Below are positions 11,865 to 25,091 of a DNA stretch of 64,000 bases, one piece after another. The notes beneath the pieces were generated by a model. It was not told where the DNA came from. It was given only the letters and a program-made list of their open reading frames with translations, and searched no databases. Numbering within the stretch: the first letter of the stretch is position 1; each line of letters opens with the position of its first letter. A program made the translations under genes and the position numbers. Source of the stretch: Saxidomus purpurata (Eukaryota > Mollusca > Bivalvia > Venerida > Veneridae); the NCBI GenBank assembly GCA_022818135.1, contig JAFMSR010000010.1, positions 34,339,548-34,403,547 of the forward strand, in the 5' to 3' direction.

Positions 11865-14312
11865 CTTTGATATTATTCATTGATGCATTTTGATCAATTT
11901 CCAAATGTTTAAGTTTCAAATGTTTACATTAGTCACTCAGAAACAAAATACACCATTTTAAAGAAAACCATCAATTTATCGATTTGACTATTTGAATGAA
12001 AACGGTCCGAATGAAAATTGGAATTTCAATAAAAATAACTGCAAAGAACATAATCTGTGTCATGTTTCATCATATTTTAGTTTAAGAATTCAGTTTGACC
12101 ATTCTGATGCAGCATTCAGTACTTTATTAGCCGGTTTACATTCCGGTTCTACTATCATTAGATGTTGAACCCTAGAACAATGAGTGAGTGGGGGGCATTT
12201 GGCGATACATTGTCAGGGAATATCTTAACATAGAATATTTTGTATTATACTATATTTTACTACCACTGAAATTTCTAAATCAAGTTTTAAACAAGGAATA
12301 TGATTTGTTACATTACTAATACAACGCTAAAGCTTGTCGTTTCCCAGCGGATGGGGTTTGACTTTATTGCGTCAAAAAGTGTTAAATCAGACTTTGTCCT
12401 GTGGAAAATATCCGTCAAAAATGGAATAATTTAAAAGTAAGCGCTATGAAATGTGGCATTTGGCCTAAACATGGCCTACTGTGGCAAGACTTGCCTAAAA
12501 TTATTTCAGAATTTCTTGAAGTCTAGCAAAGGTTTGCTTGGGGCACGGAGTTTTGCAAATAATAATCCTATATCTAATAAAAGTATCCTAAAATATCACC
12601 TAACCGAGACAAAACTGCAAACATTTGTTTTTCATAGTTGAACAATGTATAAACTATTACCGGGAAATATAGCTCTTTTTTAATTTTCTGGGGCCCCCGT
12701 AGGGCTAATTCCATAGGGGTAACCCCGTTTATTTCCCCCGTCTTATGCATAATAGGGGTCGGGGAGCATCACCTACCATCCTTACAATAACATAATATAC
12801 GAGAAATACATGTACACATTTATACAAATATATAATATTGTATATAATGTTTACAGAGATGTATCGGTTTTTAAGTACAAGTTCATGGCATATCGCACTT
12901 GTGTATCAATAACAACACGAAAAAATAAAAACGGAGGTTGAGTTATGGATACTGCGACTGCATGTATTAATGGTAAAAGCAAAACTGTCGTCTTCGTTAA
13001 AACTTGCCCGAAACGAAACGACAAAACAATAAGGAAGAATGAAAATTACCAAACATTACCACTTTTTTAAAAGTTCCACAATTTTTATTAAATTTTGTAA
13101 TTTCTTTAACCCTCTGTTTTAAAAAAGTCTTATATATATTAGGTCTGAGACACTACAGTATGAGTTGAAAATTTTGTATCATATCTGAACTACCTGATAT
13201 GCCATTTTGTTAAAAAATACAGTGTTGAAAAACTTCGACAACTTGTGATCCTTAATCCCCAATATCATTTCATAAAGAGACAGACTTGTCATTGTTTTTT
13301 AAAAAAGGGTAATGTTTTTAAATAGAGTGTTGGTCTCTTTCCACAAGCTTTTAACATTACGACATGAAATAAACAGATGAAGAGGCGTTTCTTGTTCATT
13401 TTTACATAAATTACAAATTCCATTTGATACATTCATTAAAAGCAGTTTGTATTCAGTGAATATTGCATGGTGCATTGATTTCCATTTTCATCATTGCATA
13501 CCCGCTATGTAGTATGCACGCTTAACCAGCTACTTTGCCATTCAAAATTATTTTAAAATAGTTTATCCTGCCAGTTTTGCTCTATTGAAGATGGTGTAAC
13601 ATACTTGTGTGACATAAAATGTGTATTTATTCATTTTATTCGAAGGTCTTTCGGGGGATTTTTCCCCTCTTGAATCTAACTCTCTTCATTTCAGTAATAA
13701 ATTTAATGCAACTATTTATATAATGTTCAAACGGAAATAGTATTGTGTATATTTTACAGACACCATATCTCCAATTCCTTACCGGTATCATTTCATTTTC
13801 TGTGTCCCGTCAAAGCATCAAGACATCAGTTTTGTACAACGACAATCAACATAATCATACGTCTGCTGCTCCATCGTGCTGGCATATAGAGACCGTACGA
13901 ACTAAACACATGTTGCACTATGATAGAGAATATATATGGATGCTAACTAATATTTGTCATTTTACAGAACTGAATATTACGCGTGTCTGGGTTGTTACAT
14001 TTACAAGTACATCTAACTTCATGGAAGGGCGGTATAAGAATCATACAGTCTAGTATGAAAAGAGGTTTCCTACCTATTTGTTATAAATGTATTATGAGTA
14101 ATATATATATATATTTTCCACGCATGTGAACTCGCATAAAGGGAAGAGATAAAATTTGTTTGTGTAAAACGAAACAACTCTTCCATGTCTAATTTAAATA
14201 TGATAGTATTTGTTGTGCATCTCAAATACGTAATACGATAACCCATTAATCAATATGGGAATTAATAAGTGAAAGGAGCGTACGAATAATTTCAAATTAC
14301 AGTTAAAACATA
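11865..14312. other. Intergenic DNA between ethanolamine kinase A and the TRIM-like 5' exon (also in units 2 and 3)
   Basis: No gene recognised. The first part is the kinase 3' untranslated region with a poly(A) signal. The right part (about 13750-14312) is the upstream region of the TRIM-like gene. It shares patches with the region before P3 (39721-39850 and 40500-40688), which marks it as an old promoter-side segment. A 102-codon open frame at 13745-14053 falls in it but is not kept open in the P3 counterpart. Just before the start codon, TTCAAATTACAG looks like a splice acceptor, so the promoter may sit further upstream behind a 5' untranslated exon. Confidence 0.6.
12028..12033 (+). terminator. 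Candidate poly(A) signal of ethanolamine kinase A
   Basis: AATAAA lies 163 bases after the stop codon at 11864. It is repeated in units 2 and 3 with their exon 8-9 copies. Only the hexamer and its position support this. Confidence 0.5.
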
Positions 14313-14666
14313 ATGGCTAGTGGCCAATCGGAAAATACTGAATATGAAGAGGAAGATATGCCGTTTAATACAATATCTACAAGAAGTGACTTTCTATCAG
14401 TGTCAGGGAATACTATATCCACTTCACATAGTGATTTCGTATCAGTATCAGGAAACACTATATCCACTTCAGATAGTGATTTCTTATTATTGTGCGGCGG
14501 AAACAGTTCTACCAGAACATTGGACATTTCAGCAATCTGCTCTGGTGTCAATGAAGAGAATTCCGACAAAGCTTGCGAAAAACTGGGTCGAAAACATACT
14601 TACCTTCATTTCGTGTATCTACATTTCCAAGGCTTAACTCCGACCCATAGATGCATTATTCTTTGA
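14313..14666 (+). pseudogene. Truncated TRIM-like 5' exon (unit 1)
   Basis: The first ~71 codons are identical to TRIM-like P1: the MASGQ start, an acidic patch, and SDF-x-SVSGNTIST repeats. At 14525 the frame crosses the duplication junction into antecedent kinase intron sequence and stops after 117 codons. It lacks the B-box, the splice donor and the propeller exon. The upstream region is intact, so it may still be transcribed. A short Ser/Asp-rich peptide or a read-through chimera with the following kinase exons is possible but unproven. Confidence 0.8.
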
Positions 14667-14911
14667 AATTCGTGTATCGCGCGTTGTCTAGTTGCAAAAC
14701 AGTGACATTTTAATGTTTCAGTTTTCATGTAGGTACTTGATAGTCTAGATTTGAGTTGGTTTTGCGTATGGTTAAAATAGAGTGACCGCTTGATTGCGTG
14801 TGGCGTGATTATTCGTTTCTTTAAAGGTTCTTTTACCTTTTGTCTCAATATATATAGATCAACGATTCAATATTTAACACACTACATGTACGTTTCCAAT
14901 GTTCACTTCAG

Positions 14912-15555
14912 CTAGCGCATTTGTATAATGGACTGTATGGTCTAATCCAAGCAAAGAATTCGTCGATTGACTTTGGATTCTTAGAGTAAGTATCTGAATG
15001 AAAACAGGCACTTCTGCTGTGCTATTACATTGTAACTTCACCTTCACCGATAATACTGATTGTTAAGGACAAATAAGTAGATAGACAGATTTCTTACATT
15101 TATATTATAGTTGTGGCAAATGACATGTTTGGCTTATTTTAACCTGGCAACTTTTCAATTTTCTGGGCGGATGATGTGAAATATTTAGACTAAAGTGGCC
15201 GGTGTTTTAGCTATCCACTGGTTCCATTCAGCTTGTTATGATCAGTAACTAGCAAATCTTTTACTATCGTGTTGAATCATTAATGGTTAAAATGCTTTTC
15301 TTTTTTTTCAGCATTTGCAGAATGCTGTATTTTGTACGAATCAACACGTAAAAGTATAGGAAGTGGATAAACTTACCTAGCTTTGAAAATATACAACTTC
15401 GTGTTGTAACAGATCATTTCGTTGATAGTTTTAAAATGTAACTACTCTATAAACGTAATTTATGAATTCTATAATATTTCAGATATGCAGAACTGAAAAT
15501 AGGGGAATACTTTGCAAGAAAAGAAGAATTTCTAGCGCTGAAGCTGCCAAAGTGA
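14912..15555 (+). pseudogene. Duplicate ethanolamine kinase exons 8-9 (unit 2)
   Basis: Exact-looking copies of exon 8 (14912-14985) and exon 9 (15483-15555, ending in TGA), with the same acceptors and GTAAGT donor. Nothing encodes the kinase N-terminus nearby. The pair could only be used if copy A exon 7 splices past its own exon 8, giving the same protein with a different 3' untranslated region. No damage is visible, so 'orphan duplicate exons' describes it better than a decayed pseudogene. Confidence 0.85.
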
Positions 15556-18003
15556 CTTTGATATTATTCATTGATGCATTTTGATCAATTTCCAAATGTT
15601 TAAGTTTCAAATGTTTACATTAGTCACTCAGAAACAAAATACACCATTTTAAAGAAAACCATCAATTTATCGATTTGACTATTTGAATGAAAACGGTCCG
15701 AATGAAAATTGGAATTTCAATAAAAATAACTGCAAAGAACATAATCTGTGTCATGTTTCATCATATTTTAGTTTAAGAATTCAGTTTGACCATTCTGATG
15801 CAGCATTCAGTACTTTATTAGCCGGTTTACATTCCGGTTCTACTATCATTAGATGTTGAACCCTAGAACAATGAGTGAGTGGGGGGCATTTGGCGATACA
15901 TTGTCAGGGAATATCTTAACATAGAATATTTTGTATTATACTATATTTTACTACCACTGAAATTTCTAAATCAAGTTTTAAACAAGGAATATGATTTGTT
16001 ACATTACTAATACAACGCTAAAGCTTGTCGTTTCCCAGCGGATGGGGTTTGACTTTATTGCGTCAAAAAGTGTTAAATCAGACTTTGTCCTGTGGAAAAT
16101 ATCCGTCAAAAATGGAATAATTTAAAAGTAAGCGCTATGAAATGTGGCATTTGGCCTAAACATGGCCTACTGTGGCAAGACTTGCCTAAAATTATTTCAG
16201 AATTTCTTGAAGTCTAGCAAAGGTTTGCTTGGGGCACGGAGTTTTGCAAATAATAATCCTATATCTAATAAAAGTATCCTAAAATATCACCTAACCGAGA
16301 CAAAACTGCAAACATTTGTTTTTCATAGTTGAACAATGTATAAACTATTACCGGGAAATATAGCTCTTTTTTAATTTTCTGGGGCCCCCGTAGGGCTAAT
16401 TCCATAGGGGTAACCCCGTTTATTTCCCCCGTCTTATGCATAATAGGGGTCGGGGAGCATCACCTACCATCCTTACAATAACATAATATACGAGAAATAC
16501 ATGTACACATTTATACAAATATATAATATTGTATATAATGTTTACAGAGATGTATCGGTTTTTAAGTACAAGTTCATGGCATATCGCACTTGTGTATCAA
16601 TAACAACACGAAAAAATAAAAACGGAGGTTGAGTTATGGATACTGCGACTGCATGTATTAATGGTAAAAGCAAAACTGTCGTCTTCGTTAAAACTTGCCC
16701 GAAACGAAACGACAAAACAATAAGGAAGAATGAAAATTACCAAACATTACCACTTTTTTAAAAGTTCCACAATTTTTATTAAATTTTGTAATTTCTTTAA
16801 CCCTCTGTTTTAAAAAAGTCTTATATATATTAGGTCTGAGACACTACAGTATGAGTTGAAAATTTTGTATCATATCTGAACTACCTGATATGCCATTTTG
16901 TTAAAAAATACAGTGTTGAAAAACTTCGACAACTTGTGATCCTTAATCCCCAATATCATTTCATAAAGAGACAGACTTGTCATTGTTTTTTAAAAAAGGG
17001 TAATGTTTTTAAATAGAGTGTTGGTCTCTTTCCACAAGCTTTTAACATTACGACATGAAATAAACAGATGAAGAGGCGTTTCTTGTTCATTTTTACATAA
17101 ATTACAAATTCCATTTGATACATTCATTAAAAGCAGTTTGTATTCAGTGAATATTGCATGGTGCATTGATTTCCATTTTCATCATTGCATACCCGCTATG
17201 TAGTATGCACGCTTAACCAGCTACTTTGCCATTCAAAATTATTTTAAAATAGTTTATCCTGCCAGTTTTGCTCTATTGAAGATGGTGTAACATACTTGTG
17301 TGACATAAAATGTGTATTTATTCATTTTATTCGAAGGTCTTTCGGGGGATTTTTCCCCTCTTGAATCTAACTCTCTTCATTTCAGTAATAAATTTAATGC
17401 AACTATTTATATAATGTTCAAACGGAAATAGTATTGTGTATATTTTACAGACACCATATCTCCAATTCCTTACCGGTATCATTTCATTTTCTGTGTCCCG
17501 TCAAAGCATCAAGACATCAGTTTTGTACAACGACAATCAACATAATCATACGTCTGCTGCTCCATCGTGCTGGCATATAGAGACCGTACGAACTAAACAC
17601 ATGTTGCACTATGATAGAGAATATATATGGATGCTAACTAATATTTGTCATTTTACAGAACTGAATATTACGCGTGTCTGGGTTGTTACATTTACAAGTA
17701 CATCTAACTTCATGGAAGGGCGGTATAAGAATCATACAGTCTAGTATGAAAAGAGGTTTCCTACCTATTTGTTATAAATGTATTATGAGTAATATATATA
17801 TATATTTTCCACGCATGTGAACTCGCATAAAGGGAAGAGATAAAATTTGTTTGTGTAAAACGAAACAACTCTTCCATGTCTAATTTAAATATGATAGTAT
17901 TTGTTGTGCATCTCAAATACGTAATACGATAACCCATTAATCAATATGGGAATTAATAAGTGAAAGGAGCGTACGAATAATTTCAAATTACAGTTAAAAC
18001 ATA

Positions 18004-18357
18004 ATGGCTAGTGGCCAATCGGAAAATACTGAATATGAAGAGGAAGATATGCCGTTTAATACAATATCTACAAGAAGTGACTTTCTATCAGTGTCAGGGA
18101 ATACTATATCCACTTCACATAGTGATTTCGTATCAGTATCAGGAAACACTATATCCACTTCAGATAGTGATTTCTTATTATTGTGCGGCGGAAACAGTTC
18201 TACCAGAACATTGGACATTTCAGCAATCTGCTCTGGTGTCAATGAAGAGAATTCCGACAAAGCTTGCGAAAAACTGGGTCGAAAACATACTTACCTTCAT
18301 TTCGTGTATCTACATTTCCAAGGCTTAACTCCGACCCATAGATGCATTATTCTTTGA
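18004..18357 (+). pseudogene. Truncated TRIM-like 5' exon (unit 2)
   Basis: Same structure as the unit 1 copy: about 71 genuine codons, then a duplication junction at 18216 and a 117-codon open frame ending in kinase intron sequence. No B-box or second exon. It sits between two orphan kinase exon pairs. Confidence 0.8.
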
Positions 18358-18602
18358 AATTCGTGTATCGCGCGTTGTCTAGTTGCAAAACAGTGACATT
18401 TTAATGTTTCAGTTTTCATGTAGGTACTTGATAGTCTAGATTTGAGTTGGTTTTGCGTATGGTTAAAATAGAGTGACCGCTTGATTGCGTGTGGCGTGAT
18501 TATTCGTTTCTTTAAAGGTTCTTTTACCTTTTGTCTCAATATATATAGATCAACGATTCAATATTTAACACACTACATGTACGTTTCCAATGTTCACTTC
18601 AG

Positions 18603-19254
18603 CTAGCGCATTTGTATAATGGACTGTATGGTCTAATCCAAGCAAAGAATTCGTCGATTGACTTTGGATTCTTAGAGTAAGTATCTGAATGAAAACAGGC
18701 ACTTCTGCTGTGCTATTACATTGTAACTTCACCTTCACCGATAATACTGATTGTTAAGGACAAATAAGTAGATAGACAGATTTCTTACATTTATATTATA
18801 GTTGTGGCAAATGACATGTTTGGCTTATTTTAACCTGGCAACTTTTCAATTTTCTGGGCGGATGATGTGAAATATTTAGACTAAAGTGGCCGGTGTTTTA
18901 GCTATCCACTGGTTCCATTCAGCTTGTTATGATCAGTAACTAGCAAATCTTTTACTATCGTGTTGAATCATTAATGGTTAAAATGCTTTTCTTTTTTTTC
19001 AGCATTTGCAGAATGCTGTATTTTGTACGAATCAACACGTAAAAGTATAGGAAGTGGATAAACTTACCTAGCTTTGAAAATATACAACTTCGTGTTGTAA
19101 CAGATAATACAATCATTTCGTTGATAGTTTTAAAATGTAACTACTCTATAAACGTAATTTATGAATTCTATAATATTTCAGATATGCAGAACTGAAAATA
19201 GGGGAATACTTTGCAAGAAAAGAAGAATTTCTAGCGCTGAAGCTGCCAAAGTGA
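18603..19254 (+). pseudogene. Duplicate ethanolamine kinase exons 8-9 (unit 3)
   Basis: Exon 8 copy at 18603-18676 and exon 9 copy at 19182-19254, splice signals intact. The intervening intron has an 8-base net insertion (CAGATAATACAATC) relative to unit 2. As in unit 2, only very long-range splicing from 10444 could use it. Confidence 0.85.
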
Positions 19255-21702
19255 CTTTGATATTATTCATTGATGCATTTTGATCAATTTCCAAATGTTT
19301 AAGTTTCAAATGTTTACATTAGTCACTCAGAAACAAAATACACCATTTTAAAGAAAACCATCAATTTATCGATTTGACTATTTGAATGAAAACGGTCCGA
19401 ATGAAAATTGGAATTTCAATAAAAATAACTGCAAAGAACATAATCTGTGTCATGTTTCATCATATTTTAGTTTAAGAATTCAGTTTGACCATTCTGATGC
19501 AGCATTCAGTACTTTATTAGCCGGTTTACATTCCGGTTCTACTATCATTAGATGTTGAACCCTAGAACAATGAGTGAGTGGGGGGCATTTGGCGATACAT
19601 TGTCAGGGAATATCTTAACATAGAATATTTTGTATTATACTATATTTTACTACCACTGAAATTTCTAAATCAAGTTTTAAACAAGGAATATGATTTGTTA
19701 CATTACTAATACAACGCTAAAGCTTGTCGTTTCCCAGCGGATGGGGTTTGACTTTATTGCGTCAAAAAGTGTTAAATCAGACTTTGTCCTGTGGAAAATA
19801 TCCGTCAAAAATGGAATAATTTAAAAGTAAGCGCTATGAAATGTGGCATTTGGCCTAAACATGGCCTACTGTGGCAAGACTTGCCTAAAATTATTTCAGA
19901 ATTTCTTGAAGTCTAGCAAAGGTTTGCTTGGGGCACGGAGTTTTGCAAATAATAATCCTATATCTAATAAAAGTATCCTAAAATATCACCTAACCGAGAC
20001 AAAACTGCAAACATTTGTTTTTCATAGTTGAACAATGTATAAACTATTACCGGGAAATATAGCTCTTTTTTAATTTTCTGGGGCCCCCGTAGGGCTAATT
20101 CCATAGGGGTAACCCCGTTTATTTCCCCCGTCTTATGCATAATAGGGGTCGGGGAGCATCACCTACCATCCTTACAATAACATAATATACGAGAAATACA
20201 TGTACACATTTATACAAATATATAATATTGTATATAATGTTTACAGAGATGTATCGGTTTTTAAGTACAAGTTCATGGCATATCGCACTTGTGTATCAAT
20301 AACAACACGAAAAAATAAAAACGGAGGTTGAGTTATGGATACTGCGACTGCATGTATTAATGGTAAAAGCAAAACTGTCGTCTTCGTTAAAACTTGCCCG
20401 AAACGAAACGACAAAACAATAAGGAAGAATGAAAATTACCAAACATTACCACTTTTTTAAAAGTTCCACAATTTTTATTAAATTTTGTAATTTCTTTAAC
20501 CCTCTGTTTTAAAAAAGTCTTATATATATTAGGTCTGAGACACTACAGTATGAGTTGAAAATTTTGTATCATATCTGAACTACCTGATATGCCATTTTGT
20601 TAAAAAATACAGTGTTGAAAAACTTCGACAACTTGTGATCCTTAATCCCCAATATCATTTCATAAAGAGACAGACTTGTCATTGTTTTTTAAAAAAGGGT
20701 AATGTTTTTAAATAGAGTGTTGGTCTCTTTCCACAAGCTTTTAACATTACGACATGAAATAAACAGATGAAGAGGCGTTTCTTGTTCATTTTTACATAAA
20801 TTACAAATTCCATTTGATACATTCATTAAAAGCAGTTTGTATTCAGTGAATATTGCATGGTGCATTGATTTCCATTTTCATCATTGCATACCCGCTATGT
20901 AGTATGCACGCTTAACCAGCTACTTTGCCATTCAAAATTATTTTAAAATAGTTTATCCTGCCAGTTTTGCTCTATTGAAGATGGTGTAACATACTTGTGT
21001 GACATAAAATGTGTATTTATTCATTTTATTCGAAGGTCTTTCGGGGGATTTTTCCCCTCTTGAATCTAACTCTCTTCATTTCAGTAATAAATTTAATGCA
21101 ACTATTTATATAATGTTCAAACGGAAATAGTATTGTGTATATTTTACAGACACCATATCTCCAATTCCTTACCGGTATCATTTCATTTTCTGTGTCCCGT
21201 CAAAGCATCAAGACATCAGTTTTGTACAACGACAATCAACATAATCATACGTCTGCTGCTCCATCGTGCTGGCATATAGAGACCGTACGAACTAAACACA
21301 TGTTGCACTATGATAGAGAATATATATGGATGCTAACTAATATTTGTCATTTTACAGAACTGAATATTACGCGTGTCTGGGTTGTTACATTTACAAGTAC
21401 ATCTAACTTCATGGAAGGGCGGTATAAGAATCATACAGTCTAGTATGAAAAGAGGTTTCCTACCTATTTGTTATAAATGTATTATGAGTAATATATATAT
21501 ATATTTTCCACGCATGTGAACTCGCATAAAGGGAAGAGATAAAATTTGTTTGTGTAAAACGAAACAACTCTTCCATGTCTAATTTAAATATGATAGTATT
21601 TGTTGTGCATCTCAAATACGTAATACGATAACCCATTAATCAATATGGGAATTAATAAGTGAAAGGAGCGTACGAATAATTTCAAATTACAGTTAAAACA
21701 TA

Positions 21703-24700
21703 ATGGCTAGTGGCCAATCGGAAAATACTGAATATGAAGAGGAAGATATGCCGTTTAATACAATATCTACAAGAAGTGACTTTCTATCAGTGTCAGGGAA
21801 TACTATATCCACTTCACATAGTGATTTCGTATCAGTATCAGGAAACACTATATCCACTTCAGATAGTGATTTCTTATTATTGTGCGGCGGAAACAGTTCT
21901 ACCAGAACATTGGACATCTCGCAATTCTCAGTTGAAAGTACAGAGACGCTAAACAATGATCAGGAAACCGAATTAGCAAGCACTAATTCACCCGATGATG
22001 CAAGCATTTTACTAGATGATTCAGAGGTTGGGTCTGATTTTTTATCTACAAAATATAATGCGTCGATGCAACTGAACGAAGATGTACTGGTACATACACA
22101 TCAAAAGTGTTCCCACTGTATCAGTGATATGCAGCGACTTAAAGCAACACACTTCTGTAAGAGTTGCCCGCCTGACTGTAGATATATTTGCCACATGTGT
22201 TTGCAGAGTCACAATTTCAATCACGCTGTCGTTTCACTTTCTGGCATCGATCACAGGTAATCTCAAGTAAACTGTATTTGATTGTCAATATGTATTCTGG
22301 CACCGTAAAATTAAATATGTTATGCACATGTCAAGTTTTGGATGAGGTAATTATTACACAATTATGGACTAATGAGGCATTGAATATGATATGATATTCA
22401 TCATAGGTCAATATTGATATATTTTGGTGTATATCACATCATATGCATTGCCTCTGAGTCCATAAATGTTGTATTATATGTATAACGCTTATTTAATGCT
22501 CAAAAAGCAATTCAAAGGATATTTTATTGGTACAATGCTTAAAATTGCGCGAGACGACCTCCGTGTTTTACGTCATAATAATGACGTCTGCGTTTCGATT
22601 CCGGCACTGTCAACGTTCATTTTGATGCAAGACTTCAAGACGGACAAAAGTAAAAATCATACCTAAATATAGAAATAAAATTCACTTGGGGAAAACCCTA
22701 AAATCATAACATATGTATTATATTTTGCTTCGCTGATCATGGTCTAGACCGATGAGTAATTGTTGGATTATAGATAAAATAATAAATTTTTATGTAGATT
22801 TTAACATTCCTTCTGGGTAAGCGTCATTGGTTTCAATGCCTAAAGTCAAATTTGCACCATAACAACTTTTGTAAACTAAGAAATCTGAATGAACTCTGCA
22901 AACTCTAAGCTATACATTAATGTCAATATGTACGTTGCTGCCTTTCTATTCTATATCGAAGGTCATTTGTCCAATATTAAATTCAATAGATGAGGGATAT
23001 ACTGTTACTTTAGAGTGCATATAGTTTAAGCCGATGAAGCCTATATATACTAATAAATTAAAGAGCTATTATATATGGTTGAGTCTGATCTGGGTCATTT
23101 CGCCCCGCGACCCCGCCCAGCGAGAACGCGAAAATCAAGAAATTCAGATAGTAATGACGCAGGGGAAAAACTTTCTAATTAGCATGGGCGCGGAGTGAAA
23201 TCACGATAATAAGTGTTGGCGCGGGGCAAATGGTCGTGATTTAGAAAATGAAATGACGGTGGCGCAACACGAACATTTGACGTTTTTATATCGCGAAATA
23301 GCGTGTTTTTGCTCCTCGTCACCGTCATTTAAGCTTCCTTATTCTCGGCTTTCGGCCCGCGTTCACACTTTTTATCGTATTTTGCTCCGCGTCCCAGCCG
23401 CCGTATAATTTCCCAACACTCGACTTTCGTCCTCGCTATAATTATCGATCCGTACCTTTACCGTTTTATTTCTTTAAACTCGACTTTCGGCCCGCGACGT
23501 TTGGAGGTTTTGCTTTACAAATGTTGTATGTTGGTGTTGTACATATGGCTGAGTTATAAAATAAAACGACTGGGTCGCACGAAACACGATAATTAGCGAG
23601 GTTGCGAGACGAAAATCGAGATTTTAGAAGTTAAAATTGCGGGGACGCCAAATAAAACGAAAAAAAAACGCTTATAACCGCTCTAAAAACGTTGAGTTTT
23701 CGTGCCGCGACCTCGCCATTTTAATTTTAAAAAAATCGACATTTCTCCCCGCGCTCATGCTTACTAGCGAGATCTCGCCACGTGCACTCGCCAACTTCAC
23801 TGCTTAATTCTCTTGTTTTTGCTCAGCGAGGTCGCGGGGCGTTATGGCACAAATCAGCCACCATTATTATGGCTGAATTTTTGATTGAATACTTAGATAT
23901 TGATGTGATCCTTTTATTTTAAAGTCAGTTGAAGAAAGACACTAACACAGAAGTTACGGGATTAAAAACACTACACAATGAAGACTCAGATAGAGAGGAC
24001 AGTGCCTATGGCCTTCGGGCAGTGACAGGCACTGAATCATCGGATCCGGATGCGAAAACATTTAAGGATGATGAAGAAAATGAAGAAATCCATCGACAAA
24101 AAAGTAGTATCGAAAACAAACAAAAATTGGGGATACTTAAAAGTATGCACGGCACTGGTTCTATGGAGACAGTCAGGTCTCGGTTCTATAAAGATAGCCT
24201 TTACAAAGAAATTTTAAAAGAAACAAGATATACGAACCCTTCACTTTTGTCTACCGGAAATCTTAAAAAGTACGGAACATATTCCATTAAAGAACAGTCT
24301 GATACCAAACGCTGCATCATCACAGGAATTTGTGAGCTTGAAAGTGGAAAAGTGGTTTTAGTGGATGCAGAAAATTGCAGCCTAAAAGTGCTTAAGGCAG
24401 ATACCTTTGAAATGGTTTCTTCGCATAAAGTGGATGGCAATCCAACCTTTATCTGTCTAATGGAAAGAGAAAAGGTCGCTGTCGCTTTTGTAGAATGTGT
24501 AATCAAAATAGTGATCATAGCAAAAGACATATACATTACAAATTCTTTTGATCTTAAAAGAAGTTGCGCGGGCCTTACCTACGGCAAACCAAATTTGTAC
24601 TTGTGTTTGCTAGATAGGCTTGAAAGTTACAATGAGGATGGCGAACAGGGATATTCTCTCCGACTTGCTAGTACCGGCATTGAGACCAAATTTGTGAAAC

Positions 24701-25041
24701 TCAATAAAATAACCATTAACGAAGACAAAGACACTTTGTATATCGTAGATAAAGTTGGAGGAATAGTCGTAACTGACACAAGCGGACATGTCCTGCGAAT
24801 AATATCTGAAAATATAGATGAACCAGATGCAATCTGTATTGATGCGTCTGGTTGTCTATTCGTTACCGAAATTCACTCAGACAGAGTGCTAAAGATCAGA
24901 GCAGATGATGGAAAAGTGGAACACGTTTTGAAAGAAGTCAGTAAAGACGCACATCCAGTTTCTCTGTGTCATGGAAAAATTAGTAATCGACTAATTGTCG
25001 GCGTTTGGTGCAGTGACAACATTCATGTATTCACATGTTAG
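21703..25041 (+). CDS. TRIM-like B-box/NHL-type propeller protein P1 (two exons, 556 aa)
   Basis: Exons 21703-22256 and 23925-25041 join in phase 2 across a 1668-bp GT-AG intron (CACAG/gtaatc; ttttaaag/TCAG). Residues ~20-60 are a Ser/Asp-rich tandem repeat (SDF-x-SVSGNTISTS). A B-box-type zinc finger follows with Cys136, 139, 152, 155, 159, 163, 166 and His170, 174. Exon 2 begins with an acidic, charged linker (DDEENEEIHRQKSSIE), possibly a short coiled coil. The C-terminal ~270 residues form an NHL-like beta-propeller, visible as blades such as ITGICELESGKVVLVDAEN, DTLYIVD and GCLFVTE, ending DNIHVFTC. There is no RING, so E3 ligase activity is not expected. An acceptor-like CAG sits ten bases before the start codon, suggesting a 5' untranslated exon. 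Most similar to P2 and P3. The molecular function is unknown. Confidence 0.87.
23073..23868. mobile_element. GC-rich inverted-repeat element in P1 intron
   Basis: The left end reads TCATTTCGCCCCGCGACC, and the right end, reverse-complemented, reads CATAACGCCCCGCGACC. The pairing extends outward through GGTTGAGTCTGAT / GGTGGCTGAT. The interior is full of short CGCGACC and GCGGGG repeats, unlike the surrounding AT-rich DNA. A decayed relative occupies the same place in the P2 intron (about 30910-31660), so it was probably inserted before P1 and P2 separated. P3 lacks it. The exact ends and any target duplication are uncertain. Confidence 0.6.
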
Positions 25042-25091
25042 TAAATTACGTTGCATTGATGTCAAAAAGGTTTCTGCAATACAATAGCGTC

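Larger units (their letters stand above)
10833..21917. repeat. Tandem triplication of a ~3.69 kb segment
   Basis: Unit 1 runs 10833-14524, unit 2 14525-18215, unit 3 18216 to about 21917. Each carries the end of ethanolamine kinase intron 7, exons 8 and 9, the intergenic DNA, and the first ~210 bp of the TRIM-like coding exon. At both internal junctions the TRIM-like exon (ending TTGGACAT) runs straight into kinase intron sequence (TTCAGCAATCTGCTC), with a CAT microhomology. The original continuous sequence reappears after 21911 as GGACATCTCGCAATTC. Comparing feature offsets (3692, then 3691 and 3699 bp), the units differ visibly only by small indels at one site in intron 8. That implies very recent duplication, ongoing homogenisation, or an assembly effect. 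Confidence 0.95.

Noticed and set aside
12453..12641. 62-codon open frame repeated in each unit
   Set aside because: Short, AT-rich, without conserved motif; lies in kinase 3' flanking DNA.
13745..14053. 102-codon open frame repeated in all three units (also 17436 and 21135)
   Set aside because: Identical only because the DNA is triplicated. The related DNA before P3 does not keep the frame, and no domain is visible.
22042..22224. Minus-strand frames opposite the TRIM-like exons (also 24201, 29421, 33154, 41876)
   Set aside because: Shadows of the coding strand, repeated only because the paralogues are similar.
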